Positions 25,816 through 34,446 of a stretch of 64,000 nucleotides of DNA are shown here, one piece after another. The position numbers were made by a program, and so were the translations under genes. Under the pieces are notes generated by a model. It saw nothing but the letters and a program-made list of their open reading frames with translations, was not told where the DNA came from and did not search any database. Source of the DNA: Nocardioides luteus (GTDB lineage Bacteria; Actinomycetota; Actinomycetes; Propionibacteriales; Nocardioidaceae); assembly GCF_015752315.1 (NCBI RefSeq), contig NZ_JADOVJ010000001.1, positions 434,001-498,000 on the forward strand, written 5' to 3'. Every line of letters begins with the position of its first letter. Positions within the stretch are counted from its first letter, which is position 1.

Positions 25816-27617
25816 ACGCCGAACAGCGTCACTGCCACCTGGGTGCCCGCACCTGGGGGTGAGGCGATCTCGAGCGCCCCGTGGTGGCGGGTGACGATCT
25901 GGTCGACCAGGGTCAGTCCGAGCCCAGCTCCGCGCGAACCACCGAGCGCCGAGTTGGTGCCTCGGAAGAACGGCTTGTAGACCTCGGACAGCTCCTCGGC
26001 GGCGATGCCGACTCCGGTGTCGGCGACGATGATCGTGACCTCGTTGCCGGCGCTGTAGAGCATCACCTGCACCCGTGAGCCCCGGTAGCTGTAGGTCAGG
26101 GCGTTCTTCACCAGGTGGAGGAAGGCTGCCCGCAGCTCGCGCGGGTCACCGACGACGTACGCAGGACCGGTCGGTGTCGTCAGGACACACTCGATGTCCT
26201 TCTGCGCGGCCTCGGGATCGAGCTCGTCGAGCACGTCGTCGAGCATCTCGGAGACCTCGATCGTGGTCTCGCCGGGCGCGTTCGCTGGGTCGCGGATCCG
26301 GGAGAGCAGCAGGAGGTCGCTGACGATGCCCTCGATCTGGGCGCTGCGTACGGTGAGCGTCTCGACCTGGACGATCCACGGCAGCGTGTTCGGCTGCTCG
26401 GCGCTCAGCGCGTTGAGCGACGTGCCCAGCGCGTTGACCGGGATCCGGAGCTCACGGGCGACGGCCTCGATCAGCTGGTTGCGCTCGCGGTCGGCGTCGG
26501 CGAGCTGGCGGGCGAGGTCTCGCTCCTGGGTGTAGGCGTTGGCGGTGAGCACGATGCGCCCGAAGTCACGGCCCAGCTCCATCGCCAGCCGGCCCTCGGC
26601 GTCGGTCCAGATGGGCCGCCCGGGCGAGCGGAGCAGGACGATGTGGCCCAGCCATTCGTGGTCGGCGCCGACCGGCACCACCAGAGCGCTCTCCGCCCCC
26701 AGGGTCTCGAAGAACTTGTCGGCCACCGCGGCCTGCTCGTTCCACTCCGCGGAGTTGTTGATCCGATCGCGGCACATGATCGAGTAGGTGCCCTCCGCCC
26801 AGTAGCGGGAGGTGTTGCGCGAGGTGAGCGCGGCCAGGCCGGGATCCGGGTCCCAGTTGAGGCCCGGGGTGGCGTGCACGATCATCTCCCGGTGGGGGCC
26901 CTTGGTCGCCATCCAGATGCCGTCGGCACCCAGGCCGCGGATCAGCGCGTCGTGGCTGGTGTCGAGCACGTCGGCGAGGCTGAGCTTGGAGCTGGCGTCG
27001 CGCAGGAACTCCTTCGCGGTCTCCAGGTTCGCGGCGCGCTCGTAGAGCCGCTCGCGCTCGAGGTAGCCGAGCACCACCCGCCGGGCGCGCTTCGCGAACC
27101 GGTTGAGCACCCGGCGCTGCGTGAAGTCGGGCCGGCGACCACTGACCGGCATGTCGATCGAGAGGCAACCCTGGAGGGAGCCGTCGTCGCCGTAGATCGG
27201 TGCGAGCAGCATGTCGTGGGGGTGCCAGGCGTCGGGGGCGTCGATCATGTTGGTGGTGGAGACCCAGCTGCCCTCGTGAAGGTTCACCCGGTCATGGGGA
27301 ATGAACCGCCAGGCGCCCCAGTTCTCGCCGCGGGAGAGGTTGACCTCCACCTCCGAGAGCGGCCATCGGGCACCGAGGACCTCCTCAGCGGTCTCCCGCC
27401 GCCCGTGTGCTGCGTTGAGGCCGCTGGTGAAGCCGTGGATGGCGACCATCTCGACCTGGTCGCCGCGGACCACGTTGATCGCGGCGATGCCGAAGCCGAG
27501 CAGCTCGCAGATGCCCTCGGCGATCATCTGGAGAGCAGGGTCGACCACCGGCAGCGACGTCTTGCCCGGCGTGCTCGATGGCACGTCGAGGGCATCGACT
27601 GACTGTGGTGGGGGCAT
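25812..27617 (-). CDS. GAF-GAF histidine-kinase-like protein lacking the phosphoacceptor histidine (kinase 1 of 3)
   Basis: This 601-residue soluble protein has two GAF-type sensor domains (about 25-185 and 205-365), a dimerisation helix and an intact ATPase domain with N-box HLVKNALTYS, D-box DTGVGIA and G-box GAGLGL. In the H-box the family form VAHELKNPL is replaced by VARELRIPV, so Arg388 stands where the phosphorylated His should be (codon CGT). Autophosphorylation at the normal site is therefore impossible. It is the last of three tandem paralogues transcribed from 31615 to 25812. No response regulator is adjacent. It may act as a sensor or allosteric partner of kinase 3. Confidence 0.85.
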   Translation of the reverse strand: MPPPQSVDALDVPSSTPGKTSLPVVDPALQMIAEGICELLGFGIAAINVVRGDQVEMVAIHGFTSGLNAAHGRRETAEEVLGARWPLSEVEVNLSRGENWGAWRFIPHDRVNLHEGSWVSTTNMIDAPDAWHPHDMLLAPIYGDDGSLQGCLSIDMPVSGRRPDFTQRRVLNRFAKRARRVVLGYLERERLYERAANLETAKEFLRDASSKLSLADVLDTSHDALIRGLGADGIWMATKGPHREMIVHATPGLNWDPDPGLAALTSRNTSRYWAEGTYSIMCRDRINNSAEWNEQAAVADKFFETLGAESALVVPVGADHEWLGHIVLLRSPGRPIWTDAEGRLAMELGRDFGRIVLTANAYTQERDLARQLADADRERNQLIEAVARELRIPVNALGTSLNALSAEQPNTLPWIVQVETLTVRSAQIEGIVSDLLLLSRIRDPANAPGETTIEVSEMLDDVLDELDPEAAQKDIECVLTTPTGPAYVVGDPRELRAAFLHLVKNALTYSYRGSRVQVMLYSAGNEVTIIVADTGVGIAAEELSEVYKPFFRGTNSALGGSRGAGLGLTLVDQIVTRHHGALEIASPPGAGTQVAVTLFGV

Positions 27618-27724
27618 CCTTGCTCTCAGGTAGGTCGGTCAGGGCGGATGTTGCAACGGCGTGGCAGTCCTGAGGACCTGGGCACCACGGAGTGTTGCAC
27701 GAAACGCACGCCTTGTGCAGGCGT

Positions 27725-27769
27725 AGACGGCCGTCTCGACCCAAATTGTGACGTTCGGTTAACCGAACG
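27725..27769. promoter_or_regulatory. Two perfect palindromes between kinase 2 and kinase 1 genes
   Basis: AGACGGCCGTCT at 27725-27736 is a perfect 12-bp palindrome. The perfect 18-bp palindrome CGTTCGGTTAACCGAACG at 27752-27769 spans the stop codon of kinase 2. The 141-bp gap they occupy is the largest in the kinase cluster, so they may be operators of an internal promoter for kinase 1 or RNA hairpins that adjust its expression. Confidence 0.45.
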
Positions 27770-29612
27770 AGGTCGCGCCGTTGGCCAACGGAAGGACCAG
27801 CGACACGCGGGTGCCGGTGCCGGGCTCCGAGCGCAGCGTGACCCGGCCGTCGTGGCGGCGCGCGACCCGGTCGACGATGCTGAGCCCGAGCCCGACGCCC
27901 TTCCGGCCGCCGATCGCCTGGCTGGTCCCGCGGTAGAACTCGGTGAAGACCTGCAGCTGCTCGGCCGCGGGGATGCCGACGCCGTTGTCGGTCACCGAGA
28001 TCGCCGCCTCGCTCGCGCTCTCCACGATGTAGAGGCGTACGTGGCCGCCACGGTGCGTGTAGACCAGGGCGTTGTCGACCAGGCGCAGGACCGCCGCCTT
28101 GATCTCGCTGCGGTCGCACAGCACCTCGACGCTGTGGGAGGGCACATCGAGGCTCACCTCGATGCCACGCTTCTCCGACTCGTACGTCCTCTGCTCGAAG
28201 ATCTCGCGCAGCAGAGGTGCCAGATCGACGTAGGTCAGGGTCGGCCGCGAGGCGGGGTCGGAGAAGCGGGAGAACAGGAGCAGGTCGTCGACCATCGCGA
28301 CCAGCTGGTCGGACCGGCTGATCAGGTTGCCGACCTGCTGGAACCAGGTGGTCGAGCCGCGGTCCTCGTGGCGCAGGGCGTCGATGCCCGTGGTGAGGGC
28401 GGTGAGCGGGTTGTGCAGCTCCTGCGCGACGGACTCGATGAGCCGGCTGTGCACCTTGTCGGCCGTGGCGAGCCGCTGGGCGAGGTCGCGCTCCTGGGTG
28501 TAGGCGTTGGAGGTCAGCACGATGCGACCGAAGTCGCGTCCGAACTCCATCGCGAGGCGTCCCTCGGCGTCGGTCCAGAGGGGGCGGCCGGCGCCGCGCA
28601 CCAGCACGAGGTGACCCAGCGCCGTCGTCTCCACGCCGATCGGCACGACCAGGAGCGAGTCGGCCCCGACCGCGTCGAGGAACTCGATGCCGATCCGGGC
28701 GAACTTCCTCCGCTCGGCATCACCGTGGTGCTGAGCATGGAGAAGCAGGTCGCGGTTGACGATGGCGTGCTGGCCCTCGTTCCACAGCCGGGTGGCCTGG
28801 TGGGCCTGGTAGGCCTGCCCGGCGGCGACGTTGTTGCTGTCGCCGGCGTTCCAGCCGAGCCCGGGGGAGGAGTAGACCACGGACCCGCCCTCCCCGTCCT
28901 GGGCCTGCACGTAGAGACCGTCGGCGTCGAGACCTCGGCTCATCGCCTCCTGGGTGGCCTCGAGCACCCCGGTGAGACCGAGCTGGGAGTTGGCCTCGCG
29001 CAGGAAGCTCTGGGCCTCGAGCAGGTTGTTGGCCCGCTCCTCGAGGTATTCGCGCTGCAGCGTCAGCAGCACCGCCCGCCGGGCCTGGCGGGCGAACCGG
29101 TTGAGGATCCGCTGCTGCCGCCGGCCGGGCCTGCGGCCGTTGGTCGGGCGGTCGATCGAGAGTACGCCGACGAGCTCGCCGTTCTCGTCGTAGAACGGAG
29201 CCAGGAGCTCGTCGAGCTGGTGCCAGTCCTGCGGGTCCTTCAGGATGTCCTCGTCGGTGTCGGGGACCCAGTAGCCCTCCGCCTCGCCGATGGTGTTCTT
29301 CTCATGCGGGACGAACTTGATGTCGCCCCAGTCCTCGGACATGTCCAGCAGGTCGGTGACGACCGAGACCGGAAACCTGGTGCCGAGCATCTCGGCGACG
29401 GTCATCTCGCCCTCGACCGTGTGGCCGGTCTCGTCACCGTACGCGGCGACTATCTCGAACTCGTCACCTCGCCGGATGTTGATGACCGCGGCGCCGAAGC
29501 CGACGAGCTCGGTGACGCCCTCCGCGATCAGCTGCAGACCGGGGTCCGGGGTCGGGTACGCCTCGGAGGCGCCGTCTGGCACGTCCGGACCCTCTGAGGG
29601 CGTACTGGTCAT
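27759..29612 (-). CDS. GAF-GAF histidine-kinase-like protein lacking the phosphoacceptor histidine (kinase 2 of 3)
   Basis: This 617-residue protein is built like its neighbours: two GAF domains (about 25-185 and 205-375), dimerisation helix, then an ATPase domain with N-box RLVDNALVYT, D-box DNGVGIP and G-box GVGLGL. Its H-box reads VAQELHNPL, with Gln397 (codon CAG) in place of the phosphoacceptor His. His400, three residues later, is a possible but unproven substitute. The ATG at 29612 has GGAGA upstream. The gene follows kinase 3 by 47 bp. Like kinase 1 it should bind ATP but not carry phosphate at the canonical site. Confidence 0.85.
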   Translation of the reverse strand: MTSTPSEGPDVPDGASEAYPTPDPGLQLIAEGVTELVGFGAAVINIRRGDEFEIVAAYGDETGHTVEGEMTVAEMLGTRFPVSVVTDLLDMSEDWGDIKFVPHEKNTIGEAEGYWVPDTDEDILKDPQDWHQLDELLAPFYDENGELVGVLSIDRPTNGRRPGRRQQRILNRFARQARRAVLLTLQREYLEERANNLLEAQSFLREANSQLGLTGVLEATQEAMSRGLDADGLYVQAQDGEGGSVVYSSPGLGWNAGDSNNVAAGQAYQAHQATRLWNEGQHAIVNRDLLLHAQHHGDAERRKFARIGIEFLDAVGADSLLVVPIGVETTALGHLVLVRGAGRPLWTDAEGRLAMEFGRDFGRIVLTSNAYTQERDLAQRLATADKVHSRLIESVAQELHNPLTALTTGIDALRHEDRGSTTWFQQVGNLISRSDQLVAMVDDLLLFSRFSDPASRPTLTYVDLAPLLREIFEQRTYESEKRGIEVSLDVPSHSVEVLCDRSEIKAAVLRLVDNALVYTHRGGHVRLYIVESASEAAISVTDNGVGIPAAEQLQVFTEFYRGTSQAIGGRKGVGLGLSIVDRVARRHDGRVTLRSEPGTGTRVSLVLPLANGATSFG

Positions 29613-29659
29613 GAGTTCTCCGCCGAGATGAAAATGCAACCCGTTCCCGGGGCGTAAGG

Positions 29660-31615
29660 TTAAACAATGGGCAGCGTCACACGGAATGTGCTTCCCACGC
29701 CAGGGGTGGAGTCGACCGATATCAGTCCGCCACGACGGCTGACGATCCGCGACACGATGGTCAGACCGAGGCCGGTGCCGGGCTGTTTGAGCGCTGTCGG
29801 GTTCGTCGAACGGAAGAACTCGGTGAAGAGGCGGTCCTGGTCCTCCGGGGAGATCCCGAGGCCGTGGTCGGTCACCCGGAGCTCGAACCAGCCGGGGCTG
29901 GTGCGCGTGCTCACGATGACCTGACCGCCCTCGGGGCTGTATTTGATCGCGTTGGTCACCAGGTTGATCACCACCCGGTCCAGATCGCCCGGAGCCAGGC
30001 TCACATGGACGTCGTCGGGGGGCATCTCGAAGACGAGCTCGTGGGCGTCGCTGGTGGGCATCTCGGCGCTGAGCTGGCTGTAGATCTCCTCGAGCACGCG
30101 CGCGACCTGGATCGGCACCGTCGCCGGAAGGTGGTCGGGGTCGGAGACCTTCGACAGCATCGCAAGGTCGGCCACGATCTTCTCGGTGCGGTCGCGGTTG
30201 CGCGTGAGCGCGGTCAGCACCTCGGCGTACTCCTCCTCGGACTCCGCGTAGGGCAGCGACTCGATGTTCCACCGGAACGCGGACAGAGGGTTCTTCAGCT
30301 CGTGGGCGACCGTCGCGATCAGCCGGCTCTTGTGGGCCTCGAGCTCACGCAGGGAGTCGACCGCCGCCTTCTGACGCAGGTAGGCCCGGGAGTTGTGGAC
30401 CACACGGCCGAAGTCGCGGCCTAGGTCGGCAGCGGTGATCAGCTCGAGCTCGCTCCAGTGCGGCTTGTCGGGACCACGGCCGAGGAGCATCGCGCCGTAC
30501 CACGTCTGGCCGGAGCCGATCGGGACCCCGACGATCGAGCCGACCTTGTAGTGACGTATCCACTCGGTGATCCGCTGCTGCGCCTCCGGGTCGGGGTGGG
30601 GCAGTCGCTCGGCGCCATCAGGGGTCTGGACGGTGATGCTGCGCTGGTCCCACAGGTATTGCCCGTAGTCGACCATGAACGGGCTGGTCAGGTCGCCGAT
30701 CGGGAGCTTGAAGTCCTCGCGGTAGACCTTGGTGCGGATGCCCCGGCCACCTGGCTTGGACATGTGGAGCCAGAAGTCGGTCAGGTCGAGGACGTCGACC
30801 AGCCCGGTGCTCAGCGAGTTGAGGATCTCGTCGGGGTCGAGCTCGCGCCCGGCGCGGCGGATCACGTCGCGGGCGGCCTCCGCGAGGCGTACCTGCTCGG
30901 AGAGCTCCTCGCGCTCCAGGGCGAGCAGGATCGCGCGCTGCGCCTGCACCGCGTGGCGACCGAGCACGGCGCGCTTCTCCCGGTTGGGGCGCAGCCCGTC
31001 GGTCGGTACGTCGACGATCAGGGTCCCGCGGAGCTTGCCGGCGTCATCGCGCAGCGGTGCGACCAGCAGGTCGAGCGGGTTCCAGGCGCCGGCAGCGTTG
31101 ATCGGCTTCATCGACGGGATCCAGCCGTAGACGTCCGCGGTCGGGTCTAGCCGCTCCGCGGGCACGAACTTGAAGATGCCCCAGTCGTCGGCGCGGGCGA
31201 GCTCGGCCTCGAGCCGCTCGATCGGGGTGACGGTGCCCAGCAGGTCGGCGCGCGCGGACTCCTGTCCGGAGACCACCACCATGTGGAGGTGGCCATCGGC
31301 ACGGGCGACGCTGATGGTGGCCATCTCGAAGCCCGCCAGCGCGGTCAGGCTGTCGGCGATCAGCTGAAGGTCGGAGAGATCCTCACCAGGGGTGAGCAGC
31401 CCCCCGAGCTCGGCGAGATCGGTGGTGATCGTCGTCATCGTCGTGGTGAGGTCGCTCCTGGCGCGTTTCCCGCCCAACGGTGGTGGGGCGAAGCCCGGTG
31501 GCACCGTCAGTCGGTGACCACCGGCGGGCGGGGGCGCTGAAGAAGTCATCGGGGCGATTATCCGGGAAGACCGTCCCGGGCGGTAGGGCAGACGTGGAGA
31601 GTTCTTTGCAATCAT
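29660..31615 (-). CDS. GAF-GAF sensor histidine kinase with intact H-box (kinase 3 of 3)
   Basis: This protein of up to 651 residues leads the cluster. It has two GAF-type domains (about 78-235 and 250-410 in this numbering), and a complete H-box VAHELKNPLSAF with His438, N-box NLVTNAIKYS, D-box DHGLGIS and G-box GTGLGLT, so it should autophosphorylate. No membrane segment is present; it is a cytosolic sensor. The start is uncertain: ATGs at 31615, 31549 and 31438 are in frame and none has a strong ribosome site, and comparison with kinase 2 favours the shortest. It lies upstream of the two degenerate paralogues in the same direction and is divergent from purF. Its response regulator is not in the window. 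Confidence 0.87.
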   Translation of the reverse strand: MIAKNSPRLPYRPGRSSRIIAPMTSSAPPPAGGHRLTVPPGFAPPPLGGKRARSDLTTTMTTITTDLAELGGLLTPGEDLSDLQLIADSLTALAGFEMATISVARADGHLHMVVVSGQESARADLLGTVTPIERLEAELARADDWGIFKFVPAERLDPTADVYGWIPSMKPINAAGAWNPLDLLVAPLRDDAGKLRGTLIVDVPTDGLRPNREKRAVLGRHAVQAQRAILLALEREELSEQVRLAEAARDVIRRAGRELDPDEILNSLSTGLVDVLDLTDFWLHMSKPGGRGIRTKVYREDFKLPIGDLTSPFMVDYGQYLWDQRSITVQTPDGAERLPHPDPEAQQRITEWIRHYKVGSIVGVPIGSGQTWYGAMLLGRGPDKPHWSELELITAADLGRDFGRVVHNSRAYLRQKAAVDSLRELEAHKSRLIATVAHELKNPLSAFRWNIESLPYAESEEEYAEVLTALTRNRDRTEKIVADLAMLSKVSDPDHLPATVPIQVARVLEEIYSQLSAEMPTSDAHELVFEMPPDDVHVSLAPGDLDRVVINLVTNAIKYSPEGGQVIVSTRTSPGWFELRVTDHGLGISPEDQDRLFTEFFRSTNPTALKQPGTGLGLTIVSRIVSRRGGLISVDSTPGVGSTFRVTLPIV

Positions 31616-31698
31616 GATCCCGAGACGTTCATGTGACCACTCTTACAGGACGGTCAAGGGTTCGTTGATCCCCAGAGTGCGGCCTTACACTCGATGCC

Positions 31699-33246
31699 GT
31701 GGTCAACCTCACCAGCTCAGGTAGGCACGTGTCCCGACGCAAGGGTGGCGACGGCCGGCTCACCGCCGCCCTCGACCCCCACGACCAGGGTCCTCAGGAC
31801 CACTGCGGGGTCTTCGGTGTGTGGGCGCCGGGCGAGGACGTCGCGAAGCTGACGTACTTCGGCCTGTACGCGCTGCAGCACCGTGGCCAGGAGTCGGCGG
31901 GCATCGCGGTCAGCAACGGACGCCAGATCCTCGTCTACAAGGACATGGGCCTGGTCTCGCAGGTCTTCGACGAGCCGACCCTCGAGTCGCTCAAGGGCCA
32001 CGTCGCCATCGGCCACGCCCGCTACTCCACCACCGGTGCCTCGGTGTGGGAGAACGCGCAGCCGATCTTCAAGCCCACGCCGGACGGCTCCGTCGCGCTG
32101 GGCCACAACGGCAACCTGATCAACGTCGCCGAGATGCGTACGGCCGTCGAGGCGCTGCCCGAGCACTCCGAGGGCCGCCACGCCCCGGTCTCGACCAACG
32201 ACACCTCGCTGCTGACCGAGCTGCTCGCCTACCACCCCGACTCCTCGCTGGAGGCGCGCGCGCTGGAGGTGCTGCCGACGATCCGCGGCGCCTTCTCGCT
32301 GGTGTGGATGAACGAGGACACCCTCTTCGCCGCGCGTGACCCGCAGGGGATCCGCCCGCTGGTGCTGGGCCGTCTCGACCGCGGCTGGGTGATCGCGTCC
32401 GAGGACGCCGCCCTGGCCACCGTCGGCGCGAGCGTGGTCCGTGAGGTCGAGCCCGGCGAGATGATCATCATCGACGAGTCCGGTCTCCGCTCGGTGCGGT
32501 TCGCCGAGACCGACCGCAAGGGCTGCGTCTTCGAGTACGTCTACCTGGCCCGCCCCGACGCCAACATCGCCGGCCGCAACGTCCACGAGTCCCGCGTCGA
32601 GATGGGCCGTGAGCTGGCCCGGGAGTTCCCGGTCGACGCCGACCTGGTCATCCCGGTGCCCGAGTCCGGCATCCCGGCCGCGACCGGCTACGCCCTGGAG
32701 AGCGGCCTGCCGTTCGGGCAGGCGTTCGTGAAGAACGGCTACGTGGGGCGCACCTTCATCCAGCCCTCCCAGACCCTGCGCCAGCTCGGCATCCGGCTCA
32801 AGCTGAACGTCCTTGAGCACATGGTGCGCGGCAAGAAGGTCGTCGTGGTCGACGACTCGATCGTCCGCGGCAACACCCAGCGTGCCCAGGTGCGGATGCT
32901 GCGCGAGGCCGGCGCCCTGGAGGTCCACGTGCGGATCTCGAGCCCGCCCGTGAAGTGGCCGTGCTTCTACGGCATCGACTTCGCCACCCGCGCCGAGCTG
33001 ATCGCCAACGGCCTCTCCGTCGACGAGATCGCCGCCTCGGTCGGCGCGGACTCGCTCGGATACATCTCCCTCGACGGGATGATCTCGGCGACCCGGCAGG
33101 AGCGCAGCGCGCTCTGCACGGCCTGTTTCACCGGCGAATACCCCGTAGAGCTGCCCGACGAGAGCATGCTCGGCAAGCACCTCCTCGAGGTCTCGCTGCA
33201 GTCCCCGACCGAGGGCAAGGCCCTGCCGGTCCTGAACAACCCGTGA
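31699..33246 (+). CDS. purF: Amidophosphoribosyltransferase
   Basis: This 515-residue enzyme catalyses the first committed step of purine synthesis, PRPP plus glutamine to phosphoribosylamine. The N-terminal nucleophile amidotransferase domain starts at Cys36 after a 35-residue leader that must be removed (DQGPQDHCGVFGVW), and LYALQHRGQESAGIA is present. The PRPP-binding loop is VVVVDDSIVRGNTQ. Cysteines at the C-terminal region (ALCTACFTGEYP) and in PVKWPCFYG indicate the 4Fe-4S form. The GTG at 31699 is chosen; the leader length makes later starts possible. The stop overlaps a potential purM start. Confidence 0.96.
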   Translation: MVNLTSSGRHVSRRKGGDGRLTAALDPHDQGPQDHCGVFGVWAPGEDVAKLTYFGLYALQHRGQESAGIAVSNGRQILVYKDMGLVSQVFDEPTLESLKGHVAIGHARYSTTGASVWENAQPIFKPTPDGSVALGHNGNLINVAEMRTAVEALPEHSEGRHAPVSTNDTSLLTELLAYHPDSSLEARALEVLPTIRGAFSLVWMNEDTLFAARDPQGIRPLVLGRLDRGWVIASEDAALATVGASVVREVEPGEMIIIDESGLRSVRFAETDRKGCVFEYVYLARPDANIAGRNVHESRVEMGRELAREFPVDADLVIPVPESGIPAATGYALESGLPFGQAFVKNGYVGRTFIQPSQTLRQLGIRLKLNVLEHMVRGKKVVVVDDSIVRGNTQRAQVRMLREAGALEVHVRISSPPVKWPCFYGIDFATRAELIANGLSVDEIAASVGADSLGYISLDGMISATRQERSALCTACFTGEYPVELPDESMLGKHLLEVSLQSPTEGKALPVLNNP

Positions 33247-33260
33247 TCGGAGATCTTGAC

Positions 33261-34322
33261 GTGACCCAGAGCCAGAACGCGTACGCCGCAGCAGGTGTCG
33301 ACATCCATGCCGGTGACCGCGCCGTGGATCTGATGAAGGTCTGGATCGAGAAGTCCCGTCGGCCCGAGGTGCTCGGCGGGGTCGGCGGCTTCGCCGGTCT
33401 CTTCGACGCCTCCGCCCTCAAGGGTTACGAGCGCCCGCTGCTGGCCACCTCCACCGACGGCGTCGGCACCAAGGTCGCGATCGCGCAGGCGCTGGACAAG
33501 CACGACACGATCGGCTTCGACCTGGTCGGCATGGTCGTCGACGACCTCGTCGTCTGCGGCGCCGAGCCGCTGTTCATGACCGACTACATCGCCACCGGGA
33601 AGGTCATCCCGGAGCGGGTCGCCGCGATCGTCAAGGGCATCGCGGAGGCCTGTGTCGAGGCCGGCTGCGCGCTGGTCGGCGGCGAGACCGCCGAGCACCC
33701 GGGGCTGCTGGCCGCCGACGAGTACGACGTGGCCGGCGCGGCCACGGGCGTCGTCGAGGCCGACAACCTGCTCGGTGCGAACCGGGTGAAGGCGGGCGAC
33801 GTCGTCCTCGCGATGGAGGCCTCCGGCCTGCACTCCAACGGCTACTCCCTCGTACGCCACGTGCTGCTCAACTCCGGCGCCTACACGCTCGACGCGCAGG
33901 TCTCCGAGTTCGGCCGCACGCTCGGTGAGGAGCTCCTCACCCCGACCCGCGTCTACGCCAAGGCCTGCCTCGAGCTGGCCCGTGGCACCCGGACCCACGC
34001 CATGTCCCACGTCACCGGCGGCGGCCTCGCCGCCAACCTGGAGCGGGTCATGCCCGCGGAGCTCTCCGCGCGCATCGACCGCACCACCTGGACCCCGGCA
34101 CCGGTCTTCGACCTCGTCCGCCGCACCGGCGACGTCGCCCTGGAGGACCTGGAGATGACCCTCAACTGCGGCGTCGGCATGGTCGCGCTGATCGATCCCG
34201 AGGACGTCGACGAGGCCGTCCGCATCCTCGCCGGCTACGACATCCGCGCCTGGGCCGCCGGTGAGGTCACCGCGAGTCCCGGCGGCAAGGTCCAGCTCAC
34301 CGGGGCGTACGCGGGCTGGTGA
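33261..34322 (+). CDS. purM: Phosphoribosylformylglycinamidine cyclo-ligase
   Basis: This 353-residue AIR synthase converts FGAM to AIR with ATP in the fifth purine step. Family motifs present are LLATSTDGVGTK, MVVDDLVVCGAEPLFMTDYI, LVGGETAEHPG and SHVTGGGLAANL. The GTG at 33261 is preferred because GGAGA lies seven bases upstream; a GTG at 33243 that overlaps the purF stop is an alternative. It forms an operon with purF. A repeat hairpin follows and probably ends the transcript. Confidence 0.96.
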   Translation: MTQSQNAYAAAGVDIHAGDRAVDLMKVWIEKSRRPEVLGGVGGFAGLFDASALKGYERPLLATSTDGVGTKVAIAQALDKHDTIGFDLVGMVVDDLVVCGAEPLFMTDYIATGKVIPERVAAIVKGIAEACVEAGCALVGGETAEHPGLLAADEYDVAGAATGVVEADNLLGANRVKAGDVVLAMEASGLHSNGYSLVRHVLLNSGAYTLDAQVSEFGRTLGEELLTPTRVYAKACLELARGTRTHAMSHVTGGGLAANLERVMPAELSARIDRTTWTPAPVFDLVRRTGDVALEDLEMTLNCGVGMVALIDPEDVDEAVRILAGYDIRAWAAGEVTASPGGKVQLTGAYAGW

Positions 34323-34332
34323 CCAGCCTCGC

Positions 34333-34441
34333 TGGTCGAGCCCGGCGAGCGCCAGCGAGCCGGTGTCGAGACCAACGCAGTTCGTATGCGACTGTGTTGG
34401 TCTCGACACGCCTTCGCCTAACGGCTCCGGCGGCTCGACCG
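34333..34441. repeat. REPIN-like inverted repeat between purM and phoX
   Basis: Two copies of a repeat unit lie in opposite orientation. The inner arms GTGTCGAGACCAAC (34363-34376) and its complement (34396-34409) extend by five more pairs with one G-T. The outer arms GGTCGAGCC (34334-34342) and GGCTCGACC (34432-34440) close the element. A single unit of the same family recurs at 46241-46289. The large hairpin would also serve as a terminator for the convergent purM and phoX genes. Confidence 0.75.
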
Positions 34442-34446
34442 GCGGA

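Noticed and set aside
27648..29597. Long plus-strand frame opposite kinase 2
   Set aside because: It is an antisense shadow; the minus strand carries clear GAF and ATPase motifs.
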